From: Candidatus Heimdallarchaeota archaeon
Lineage (GTDB): Archaea; Asgardarchaeota; Heimdallarchaeia; Heimdallarchaeales; Kariarchaeaceae
Direction: 5' to 3'
Assembly (NCBI GenBank): GCA_029882335.1
Contig: JAOUKW010000050.1
Coordinates: forward strand, 1-15,685
DNA: 15,685 bases
The translations under genes and the position numbers were made by a program. The notes under the pieces were generated by a model. The model worked only from the letters and a program-made list of their open reading frames with translations, was not told the origin of the DNA and did not search any database. Within the stretch, counting starts at the first letter, position 1, and the number at the start of each line of letters is the position of its first letter. Shown here one piece after another: positions 7,224 to 13,501 of this stretch.

Positions 7224-7928
7224 TTAAAATAAATCTTCTAACATACTGAATGCTTTTTGAAGTTCTTGTTCAATAGATGCATCATCAGTATCCTTAGTTG
7301 TTGTAGTATTTTTTGATTTCTCCTTTAACCAAACTTCCTTGTATGGATAAATAAAAGATTGTACTTCTGTATGAGATTTATACTCACCACTTTGTTCTAC
7401 TGGAAGAAAATTAGAATCCAAATCAAGATAGCTTAAATTATGTAGTGCACCAATGGAGGAAGGTAAATTTTGGAGAAAGTTATAACTTAATTTTAATTTT
7501 TCCAAATTATTTACTTTTGCAAATACATCATCATTCAATCCATCTAACTGATTATTACTAATATCTAATTCTTTTAGATTAATAAGTTTAGTAAATAAAA
7601 GAGGGGGTAGTACTACTTTATCTTCTTGTACAAATTCAGATGGATCTATTGTATTAGATAAAATTAGACGTTTTAAATTAGGTAAATTATCAAATATCCC
7701 ATCAGGTATAATTTTGAATTCATTATCAGATAAATCCAATTCTCTAAGCTCATAGAAATTATTAAAAAATCCATCTGGTAAGATAGATAATTTCAATCCA
7801 CTCAAGTCTAATTTCACTATTTCATCATTATTATAGATGACTACTGGTTTTGTTCTTTTACCAATTTCATCATCCTTTCCCAGCAGGTGTAAGATAATTC
7901 TATCTAATTCCGCTTGTTCATCATTCAA
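7224..7928 (-). CDS. Leucine-rich-repeat protein
   Basis: The 234 residues hold about five leucine-rich repeats between 36 and 175: IVKLDLSGLKLSILPDG, LRELDLSDNEFKIIPDG, LKRLILSN, LKELDISNNQLDGL, LEKLKLSYNFLQNLP and LSYLDLDSNFLP. Each shows the LxxLxLxxNxL core. Such repeats form a curved surface for binding proteins. No signal peptide or membrane segment is visible, so the protein is probably intracellular. After the repeats come an aromatic VQSFIYPYKEVW stretch, a Thr/Lys-rich linker (203-214) and a terminal amphipathic helix (IEQELQKAFSMLEDLF). The start is TTG at 7928, the first start after an in-frame stop at 7941-7943; the nearby ATG is out of frame. There is no clear ribosome-binding site and only a poor TATA match. 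Its upstream region contains the structured element at 8041-8099. Confidence 0.75.
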   Translation of the reverse strand: MNDEQAELDRIILHLLGKDDEIGKRTKPVVIYNNDEIVKLDLSGLKLSILPDGFFNNFYELRELDLSDNEFKIIPDGIFDNLPNLKRLILSNTIDPSEFVQEDKVVLPPLLFTKLINLKELDISNNQLDGLNDDVFAKVNNLEKLKLSYNFLQNLPSSIGALHNLSYLDLDSNFLPVEQSGEYKSHTEVQSFIYPYKEVWLKEKSKNTTTTKDTDDASIEQELQKAFSMLEDLF

Positions 7929-8040
7929 CTTTGATCGAATCTATCAACAACAAATTACATAAAAAATCTTATGAGTTTTTCACATTTTATTTACACTTTC
8001 TAGTAAATACAAATTAATTTTGATTTAACAATAAAATAAA

Positions 8041-8099
8041 TGCGGTTTCTGACACACCGGTTTCATCTCATCTCTGATCGCCGTGCAACGCAAACCGCA
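8041..8099 (-). ncRNA. Candidate structured small RNA (or leader element)
   Basis: This GC-richer 59-base block sits in AT-rich surroundings. TGCGGTTT (8041-8048) pairs perfectly with AAACCGCA (8092-8099). Inside is a symmetric six-by-six internal loop (8049-8054 and 8086-8091), then an upper stem (CACCGG, 8055-8060, with CCGTG, 8081-8085; one bulged base) and a 20-base apical loop. Minus strand is favoured: TTATTATATC (8127 to 8118) is centred about 25 bases before the 5' edge of the stem, as at the leaderless genes here, and TTTATTTTATT follows its 3' edge. It also lies upstream of the leucine-rich-repeat gene, so it could be a leader element. The lower stem, pocket and upper stem recall archaeal H/ACA guide RNAs, but no ACA box follows. 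It is not a tRNA. Confidence 0.5.
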
Positions 8100-8117
8100 A
8101 ATCATTAATCTTTAGAT

Positions 8118-8127
8118 GATATAATAA
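8118..8127 (-). promoter_or_regulatory. TATA box for the candidate small RNA
   Basis: TTATTATATC on the minus strand is centred at about 8122, predicting a start near 8097, within two bases of the hairpin's 5' edge. Confidence 0.4.
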
Positions 8128-8310
8128 CCTAGACATAATGAATTGAAGCGATTATATGAAATAATTTAACTTTAAACAATTTAGTCATATTCTTAGCTAC
8201 AGGATTAAAATCAATAAAATTTATCCCCTAATCGGATGTATAATAGAATAAATAAAACAAATTAGGAACAATATTTCAATAAATAATTAGGATTGTTAAT
8301 TTGTACAACG

Positions 8311-8622
8311 TTATGAGTTAGTTTCAAGGATATCATTAACCACCGCTCTAACAGAACTATTTTCATCCAACAGGGCAACCCTTCTTAATACATCTTTTAC
8401 ATATACACTCTGATTTGTCAATAGTTTTGCTGCATTAATCCGATCAAAAGGAAGGGTTGATGTTAATAGATCATACACCAGTTCCTTGGTTTCTTTTGAT
8501 ACAATTTGTAAAACCGAGTCAAAATTCAGATCTCTTATTTCGTGCCATAATGGACTATACTCCAATTTTGTTGGCTTTACTACATAGTTTGTATTTATTT
8601 TTTCAAAGAAAGTAAGTTTCAT
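8311..8622 (-). CDS. Small HEAT-like helical protein
   Basis: I do not recognise a specific family for this 103-residue protein. The second half is helical with the spacing of HEAT or armadillo repeats: about 36-70 (VLQIVSKETKELVYDLL then DRINAAKLL) and 71-101 (VKDVLRRVALLD then SSVRAVVNDILE). The D.....A..L and D.n..VR..v...L patterns are typical of HEAT units. The N-terminal 30 residues are different and contain no membrane segment. The ATG at 8622 is supported by a TATA box 26 bases upstream. The gene stands alone, divergent from tldD, with 382 bases to the next gene downstream. A binding or scaffold role would fit HEAT repeats but is an inference. Confidence 0.6.
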   Translation of the reverse strand: MKLTFFEKINTNYVVKPTKLEYSPLWHEIRDLNFDSVLQIVSKETKELVYDLLTSTLPFDRINAAKLLTNQSVYVKDVLRRVALLDENSSVRAVVNDILETNS

Positions 8623-8643
8623 AATTATAATTACTCATTTCAC

Positions 8644-8652
8644 ATTATAAAT
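8644..8652 (-). promoter_or_regulatory. TATA box of the HEAT-like gene
   Basis: ATTTATAAT on the minus strand is centred 26 bases before the ATG at 8622, predicting a leaderless transcript. Confidence 0.55.
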
Positions 8653-8852
8653 AATATAGACCGATAATTAAAAGTGAAGCCAGTTAAACGCAAAAATACA
8701 GATCAAAATATTTTTCATAATTTTATTTGTACAATTTATAAATATTAAATGAATGAAGGTTTTATTCTAAAAATGGTGAAAAAAGTACTTGAGTTTCAGT
8801 TATTAAAAATATTCAATTTTTCTTTATTGATTCTGATTTACCTAAACACGTA

Positions 8853-8862
8853 TCTATAAAAA
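8853..8862 (+). promoter_or_regulatory. TATA box of the tldD-tldE operon
   Basis: TCTATAAAAA is centred 26-27 bases before the ATG at 8884, supporting a leaderless operon transcript. The 261-base divergent region carries a second A/T-rich box, TTTATAAATA at 8735-8744, of unknown use. Confidence 0.55.
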
Positions 8863-8883
8863 CATCAATTAGATAGTTAAATT

Positions 8884-10332
8884 ATGGAAGATCTTGCAGA
8901 AAAGATTTTCAATCTCCTTGGAGACAGACCGGGATATGAATTAGTTCAAATCAGATTTGTTAACGAGAGAGAGGAAAATCTGACTTATCGAAATGGAATG
9001 CCTCGTGGATTAAATAAATCACAATCACAGGGAGTTGGTATTCGCGTTAGGGCGAATTATTCATGGGGATTTGCAGCAACAAACGATTTATCAAAAGATG
9101 CAATTATCAAAACTGCAGAACTCGCTTGGAAAGTAGCAAACTCATCTGCTAAAGTAGCAAGAAAAACACAATTGGAATTAGTACCAGAACCAGTGTATGA
9201 GGATAAGTATTCGGTTAGAATTGATAAAGATCCTTTTGAAATTGATTTAAAAGATAAATTAGATTTATTAAAAGATGCAAACAACACTATGAAAGAAAAT
9301 AGTAAACATGTGAAGATGTCTGTGATTAACTACCGTGCAAATGAACAGAAGGTCAATTTTTACAGTTCAGAAGGCAGTAAGATAGAACAAAGATTACTAT
9401 TTACAGGAGGAAGTATTTTGGGAGTTGCATCATATGCAGGAGACACTCAGACTAGAAATCTAAGCAATTTCAGACGCAGAGGATGGGAATTCATAGAGGA
9501 ATATGATTTTATTGCCAAAGCAGAACAAGTGGGTAAAGAAATCGATATTTTAGTAACAGAAGCTGAATCCTGCCCATCAGGTAAATCAACACTAATATTA
9601 GAACCGTTCCAATTAGGATTAACTATCCATGAATCTTGTTCTCATCCTTCAGAATTGGATAGAGTATTCGGATATGAGGCAGATTTTGCAGGAACTAGCT
9701 GGCTTACCCCAGAAAAATTAAATAATTTACAATATGGAAATGAGCAGGTGAATATCACCCAAGATCCATCCATGCCAGATGTACTAGGTCATTTCAAATA
9801 TGATGATGAAGGAGTTAAGGCTAGACCAGTCCCCATCATTCGAGAGGGTATTTTTGTGGGATATGAGAGTGACAGAGAATACGCATCTCTCTTAGGTTTG
9901 GAAAGATCAAGTGGAAATTCCAAATCCGATAGTTATAGTAATGTTCCGATTATAAGAATCAATAATATGTACTTAGAGGCAGATCCAGAGGGATATACCA
10001 ATGTCGATGACATGATCTCAGATACTAAAGATGGAATATACGGATTAAATTGGAAGTCACATTCAATTGATGATAAAAGACTAAATTTCCAATTTGCTAC
10101 TCAGATTGGTTATAAAATAGAAAATGGAGAGATAACTAAACCATTGAAAAACGTAACATATCAACAGATTACACCTGAATTTTGGGGTAATGTAAGTGGA
10201 TTGACCAGAACAAGTGAGATATACGGATTACCATACTGTGGTAAGGGATCTCCAGTTATGCAGATAGGATATGTATCGCATGGAGGACCTTGGGGTAGAT
10301 TTGAAGGAGTTAATGTAGGAATAAACGGGTGA
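8884..10332 (+). CDS. tldD: TldD-family metalloprotease subunit
   Basis: This 482-residue protein is of the usual TldD length. In bacteria TldD pairs with TldE (PmbA) as a zinc protease that degrades unfolded peptides and matures microcin B17; the archaeal substrate is unknown. The HExxxH zinc motif is intact at 249-254 (HESCSH), followed by PSELDRVFGYEADFAGTSWL, marking the subfamily with P-x-ELDR after the motif rather than the E. coli-like HEAxGHxxEGD form. Near the C-terminus, GLPYCGKGSPVMQIGYVSHGG (448-468) contains the conserved glycine-rich segment with a cysteine that helps shape the metal site. The N-terminal half carries the substrate-domain strands, for example GVGIRVRANYSWGFAATN (50-67). 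Its stop overlaps the possible GTG start of the next gene, so the two subunits are translationally coupled. Confidence 0.93.
   Translation: MEDLAEKIFNLLGDRPGYELVQIRFVNEREENLTYRNGMPRGLNKSQSQGVGIRVRANYSWGFAATNDLSKDAIIKTAELAWKVANSSAKVARKTQLELVPEPVYEDKYSVRIDKDPFEIDLKDKLDLLKDANNTMKENSKHVKMSVINYRANEQKVNFYSSEGSKIEQRLLFTGGSILGVASYAGDTQTRNLSNFRRRGWEFIEEYDFIAKAEQVGKEIDILVTEAESCPSGKSTLILEPFQLGLTIHESCSHPSELDRVFGYEADFAGTSWLTPEKLNNLQYGNEQVNITQDPSMPDVLGHFKYDDEGVKARPVPIIREGIFVGYESDREYASLLGLERSSGNSKSDSYSNVPIIRINNMYLEADPEGYTNVDDMISDTKDGIYGLNWKSHSIDDKRLNFQFATQIGYKIENGEITKPLKNVTYQQITPEFWGNVSGLTRTSEIYGLPYCGKGSPVMQIGYVSHGGPWGRFEGVNVGING
10328..10332 (+). promoter_or_regulatory. Ribosome-binding site deciding the tldE start
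   Basis: GGTGA, overlapping the tldD stop codon, lies five bases before the ATG at 10338 and favours that start over the overlapping GTG. Confidence 0.5.
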
Positions 10333-10337
10333 TTAAG

Positions 10338-11684
10338 ATGGAAGATATAAAACAACACGCATATATCATTATGAATGAAGCAAAAAAACAAGGTGCAGAA
10401 CATATACAAGTTCGTTACACAGAGCATTATCGTGTAGGAACTCGTTATGGTGAAAAACATATCACACAAAACATCTCAACTACATCAAAGTCATTTGAAC
10501 TACGAACACAAATCGGTGGAAAAGTTGGTACCTACAATGGATCATACTCACCCGACCTAATTGAGAAAAGTGTCGCAGATGCATTACTTCTAACTCGTGT
10601 TTCAGAGGATGATACCGAATTTCCAGGATTTGTTCAAGAGAAATATAATTACAGACCGAAAACGGCTAAATATCATGAATTAGAACCAGATATTCTGGCA
10701 GATGAGATCAAAATAGTAATAGACAAAGCAACATCAATGGATAGTAGAATCACAGCAGTGGCTGGGAATCTACATTACCAATCAACTAAATCCTGTTTAA
10801 TCAATTCATTTGGTCTTGAAGTTGATGAAGAATCATCAGGAATTACAGGAGTTATCAATGTTTGTGCAACAGATAGTGGAGAATCCAGATCAACTACCAG
10901 AATTGCAGGTGCAACTATTAAGGCACTCAATATTGAAGAAAGAACTGAATCCGTTACAAATACTGCAATACAGGGATTAAATCAGGGAGAACTTGAACCT
11001 GGAAAATATGAAACTATCCTTAGTCCTGAAGCAGTGGCTGAATTAATGAGGTTTATTGCATTTGGTGCTAGTAGTGAAGGACTTATCACCCATCAAAGTT
11101 TTCTCAAAGATAAGCTAGGAGAACAAATCTTTGATGAAAGAATTACATTAATAGATGATGTTGAAAATCCTGAACAAAATTCCAGCAGAAGGTATGACTC
11201 AGAGGGTGTTGCCAGTAATAATGTATCATTTATCGAAAATGGTGTACTCAAGGATTATGCATATAACCGTAGGAATGCAAAAAAATTAGGTGTGGAATCA
11301 AATGGTAGACATTTATTTGGATTTATGGGAGAGTCAGCAATGTTTGTCACGCAACACCTAAAAGCAGGAAATAAATCAAGAGAAGAGCTAGTTTCCTCAA
11401 TTGATGATGGTATATTAGTTTCCAATTTGTTTTACAATAATTTTGTCAATCCACCAGAGGGACTATGTACAGGCCTTACCCGCGATGGATTATTCAGAAT
11501 AAAAAATGGTGAAATTATTGGTTCACTAAAGAACATGCGATGGACTGATAATATTACCTCAATTCTATCTGTTGCCGAACCGGGAAGTGATATCAGACAA
11601 GTAGCAGATTTATTTGGAATGACATTCATGACTCCTTCCGTTCGAGTTGGTCAATTTAATTATTCATCCAAAGGAAAGCACTGA
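10338..11684 (+). CDS. tldE: TldE/PmbA-family subunit
   Basis: This protein has 448 residues from the ATG at 10338, or 451 from the GTG at 10329 that overlaps the tldD stop. GGTGA (10328-10332) lies five bases before the ATG, which I therefore prefer. It matches the non-catalytic TldE/PmbA half of the heterodimer. It lacks HExxxH; in the equivalent place it has LMRFIAFGASSEGLITHQSF. It ends with family segments such as DSEGVASNN, GVLKDYAYNRRNAKKLG, GLCTGLTRDGLFRIKNGEI and PSVRVGQFNYS. TldE helps enclose the protease chamber with TldD. The arrangement, one tldD and one tldE with overlapping ends, matches a dedicated heterodimer. Nothing indicates a co-encoded peptide substrate. Confidence 0.92.
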   Translation: MEDIKQHAYIIMNEAKKQGAEHIQVRYTEHYRVGTRYGEKHITQNISTTSKSFELRTQIGGKVGTYNGSYSPDLIEKSVADALLLTRVSEDDTEFPGFVQEKYNYRPKTAKYHELEPDILADEIKIVIDKATSMDSRITAVAGNLHYQSTKSCLINSFGLEVDEESSGITGVINVCATDSGESRSTTRIAGATIKALNIEERTESVTNTAIQGLNQGELEPGKYETILSPEAVAELMRFIAFGASSEGLITHQSFLKDKLGEQIFDERITLIDDVENPEQNSSRRYDSEGVASNNVSFIENGVLKDYAYNRRNAKKLGVESNGRHLFGFMGESAMFVTQHLKAGNKSREELVSSIDDGILVSNLFYNNFVNPPEGLCTGLTRDGLFRIKNGEIIGSLKNMRWTDNITSILSVAEPGSDIRQVADLFGMTFMTPSVRVGQFNYSSKGKH

Positions 11685-11725
11685 TTTAATCGCAAATATA
11701 GAATACTCTAGAAAAGTAAATATCA

Positions 11726-11731
11726 TTTAAT
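11726..11731 (+). promoter_or_regulatory. TATA-like box of the small membrane protein gene
   Basis: TTTAAT within an A/T-rich stretch (11725-11736) is centred about 25 bases before the ATG at 11754. Confidence 0.4.
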
Positions 11732-11753
11732 TTATTTTCCAATATTATAAACC

Positions 11754-12152
11754 ATGAAGGAAGCAACAATTATACTAATAATAGTATTACTATCAGCTTT
11801 GGCTTCTAGTTTGGGAATTACATTTTTTTCTATGGTGGTGTACGATAAAATTCTACACTATGGCGTAGGTCTTGTATTTTCTATGATATATTTTAAAATC
11901 CAACCCAGAGATAATATTATAATAGTTGCAACGATATTCTCTATTTTATATGAAATATTTATTTATATTGTGTATCAAGCTCCAGTTGATTATCTTATAA
12001 ATGACACAATAAATATAGCTCAATTCTTCAAAAATTTTATTTCGAAATATAAACTAATAGATGAATGGCTCGATGTTATAGCCTCGTGGTTAGGTGTAAT
12101 CAGTATATATCCTATAGATTCTGATAAGATTAAAAATGAAAAACATAGTTAA
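11754..12152 (+). CDS. Small polytopic membrane protein, VanZ-like motif
   Basis: The 132 residues contain hydrophobic segments at about 4-27, 35-47, 54-75 and 105-119. Between them lie YDKILHYGVGLVFS (30-43), ILYEIFIY (64-71) and DEWLDVIASWLG (103-114). The order DK.LH...G....S, then E, then D....D......G resembles small VanZ-like and related membrane proteins, where the charged residues sit inside the membrane. I cannot name the family securely. The start ATG is supported by a TATA-like box at the leaderless distance. It follows tldE by 69 bases but appears to have its own promoter. No function should be assumed. Confidence 0.6.
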   Translation: MKEATIILIIVLLSALASSLGITFFSMVVYDKILHYGVGLVFSMIYFKIQPRDNIIIVATIFSILYEIFIYIVYQAPVDYLINDTINIAQFFKNFISKYKLIDEWLDVIASWLGVISIYPIDSDKIKNEKHS

Positions 12153-12174
12153 ATTCCACCACCCATAAGGTTAG

Positions 12175-12183
12175 TTTATAAAT
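12175..12183 (+). promoter_or_regulatory. TATA box of the zinc-ribbon pair
   Basis: TTTATAAAT is centred 25 bases before the GTG at 12204. Two ATGs nearby are out of frame, so the box helps to choose the GTG. Confidence 0.55.
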
Positions 12184-12203
12184 AATATTTAATATGAAAC
12201 CAT

Positions 12204-12584
12204 GTGGTATTATATTCTGATTCTCTTGTATTTTTAATTTTTGGTGCCATCGCATTATTTGGATTCTATCTAATATATGAAGTACTTAGTCTCTCTTGTA
12301 TGGGTTGCCAAAGTAAAAATCTCAAAGGATCAACATTTTGCCAAAATTGCGGTAATAATGTAACAATCCAACCAAATTACTACCCAAATATTATTTTTAA
12401 TAGATCTGCAATCATACTTTCTTTTTTTATTCCACCAATAGCACTTTATTTTTGGTTTTATTTCAAAGACATATATCCAGATAAAGTGAAAAATGTTAAT
12501 ATAATTGCATTCATTGGATTTATTGTTATATTATTTAATTTAATAAATAATTCTTATTTTGATTATGGATATATATTTTACTAA
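12204..12584 (+). CDS. Membrane protein with zinc ribbon
   Basis: The 126 residues have a first membrane helix (about 7-28), directly followed by a four-cysteine zinc ribbon (Cys32, Cys35, Cys46, Cys49; motifs CMGC and CQNCG), then two more membrane helices (about 67-87 and 98-115). Zinc ribbons of this short form usually bind proteins or stabilise a loop. The family is not recognised beyond that. The start is GTG, since an in-frame stop (12195) lies before it. The next gene begins 14 bases after the stop with a strong ribosome-binding site and also ends in a zinc ribbon, so the pair is probably one transcript and may work together. Confidence 0.65.
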   Translation: MVLYSDSLVFLIFGAIALFGFYLIYEVLSLSCMGCQSKNLKGSTFCQNCGNNVTIQPNYYPNIIFNRSAIILSFFIPPIALYFWFYFKDIYPDKVKNVNIIAFIGFIVILFNLINNSYFDYGYIFY

Positions 12585-12587
12585 TAT

Positions 12588-12593
12588 GGAGGT
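12588..12593 (+). promoter_or_regulatory. Strong ribosome-binding site
   Basis: GGAGGT lies five bases before the ATG at 12599, the strongest Shine-Dalgarno match seen in the window. It fits a downstream gene in a two-gene operon. Confidence 0.75.
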
Positions 12594-12598
12594 ATATC

Positions 12599-13000
12599 AT
12601 GATAAATATAAACAATAGATCAAGAAAAGAACAAAGAGAGCTTGAGAGAGTAAATCAATTGATAAATTGTGCAAGAACAAATAATTTTACAATAGATACA
12701 GAAATTATTGCATTTTATTGGCGTATACCTGCATCTAGGGTACATCGTGAAATAAGTTATCTAACAAAAAAATATAAAATATCCATAAATCGAATGCAAA
12801 AACAATATTATAAATACTACTTCATTCCAGAAAATCAATCAAATCAACCACCTATTACTCCATTCGAACCAACTAGACCAGATCCACGTACTCCACAAAA
12901 TACAAACCAAGTGATTAAATTTTGTCCAAGTTGTGGTAATAGTCTGAATAATTCTCTTTGGTGTAGTTACTGTGAGAAAGATGCAGCAGCCTATAAGTAG
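12599..13000 (+). CDS. Winged-helix-like protein with C-terminal zinc ribbon
   Basis: The 133 residues fall into three parts. Residues 7-76 are basic and helical, and the segment TIDTEIIAFYWRIPASRVHR to about 62 reads like a helix-turn-helix (second helix ASRVHREISYLTKKY), probably a winged helix that binds DNA. Residues 78-104 form a Pro/Asn/Thr-rich linker. Residues 109-125 form a zinc ribbon (CPSCG and CSYC; Cys109, 112, 122, 125). It is translated from a strong ribosome-binding site just after the membrane zinc-ribbon gene. A regulator coupled to a membrane partner is a reasonable guess, but DNA binding is inferred only from the helix pattern. Confidence 0.65.
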   Translation: MININNRSRKEQRELERVNQLINCARTNNFTIDTEIIAFYWRIPASRVHREISYLTKKYKISINRMQKQYYKYYFIPENQSNQPPITPFEPTRPDPRTPQNTNQVIKFCPSCGNSLNNSLWCSYCEKDAAAYK

Positions 13001-13051
13001 TATAATTTATTGTCGTACCCTGATAGGATCACACTCACCCAATCACTATCC

Positions 13052-13058
13052 ATTTAAG
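13052..13058 (+). promoter_or_regulatory. TATA-like box of the AhpD-like gene
   Basis: ATTTAAG is centred 25 bases before the GTG at 13080 and supports that start over a longer frame beginning at 12972. Confidence 0.4.
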
Positions 13059-13079
13059 CTGTTAAAAGAATATAATATT

Positions 13080-13490
13080 GTGACTGATAAAAAATCACTA
13101 AAAGAATTTAGAGAGTTTAGACAAAGAATGAATCAGAAAATATATGATTCAGGTCACCTAGGTATAAAACGGTTCTTTACATTGGATACCAAAGCATATG
13201 CAGAGGGAGCTATACCAGTACCCATGAAAGAATTAATGGGACTTGTAGCATCAATGGTTTTACGTTGTGACGACTGTATATCATATCATATTGTTCAGGG
13301 TGTTATAGAGGGTGTTAGTGATGAACAATTTTGGGAAGCATTCAATATCGCACTTGTTGTCGGAGGGTCTATAGTAATACCACATCTGCGTAGAGCTGTT
13401 GATACATTAGAAGAATGTAGAGTACTAGAAGAAGAAAATCCTGATGAGTTAAAACTTCAATCTGGAAACAATCCTTATTCAGATCATTAA
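13080..13490 (+). CDS. AhpD-like / carboxymuconolactone decarboxylase family protein
   Basis: From the GTG at 13080 the protein has 136 residues, typical for the family. The AhpD-type redox motif is present: Glu51, eleven residues, then CDDC (Cys63, Cys66) and His70, in the segment LRCDDCISYH. In AhpD these residues reduce peroxides and relay electrons; many relatives have unknown substrates. The helical VVGGSIVIPHLRRAVDTLEE end is also typical. The frame runs upstream to 12972, but that part overlaps the preceding gene and has no family character. The GTG start is followed at once by TDKKSLKEFREFRQRM and has a TATA-like box 25 bases ahead. An antioxidant or thiol-disulfide role is likely; decarboxylase activity is not implied. 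It converges on the P5C dehydrogenase gene with only 11 bases between stops. Confidence 0.85.
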   Translation: MTDKKSLKEFREFRQRMNQKIYDSGHLGIKRFFTLDTKAYAEGAIPVPMKELMGLVASMVLRCDDCISYHIVQGVIEGVSDEQFWEAFNIALVVGGSIVIPHLRRAVDTLEECRVLEEENPDELKLQSGNNPYSDH

Positions 13491-13501
13491 TTTTGGATAA
13501 T

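Larger units (their letters stand above)
7929..8310. other. Gene-free spacer containing the hairpin element
   Basis: These 382 bases lie between the HEAT-like and leucine-rich-repeat genes. Apart from the hairpin at 8041-8099 and its promoter the sequence is plain AT-rich. Two similar short segments, ATTAGGAACAAT and ATTAGGATTGTT, occur close together at about 8260-8297, without obvious meaning. Confidence 0.4.

Noticed and set aside
8041..8099. Hairpin read as a tRNA or a C/D-box RNA
   Set aside because: The stem is 8 bp with no T-arm or anticodon arm. The minus strand has no CTGA, and the plus strand has CTGA twice but no TGATGA C box.
10161..10469. Minus-strand frame of 102 codons across the tldD-tldE junction
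   Set aside because: It opposes two well-supported coding genes and has no start signal or coding character.
12972..13079. Longer start for the AhpD-like gene
   Set aside because: It overlaps the upstream gene, has no family-like sequence, and GTG 13080 has a TATA-like box at the right distance.
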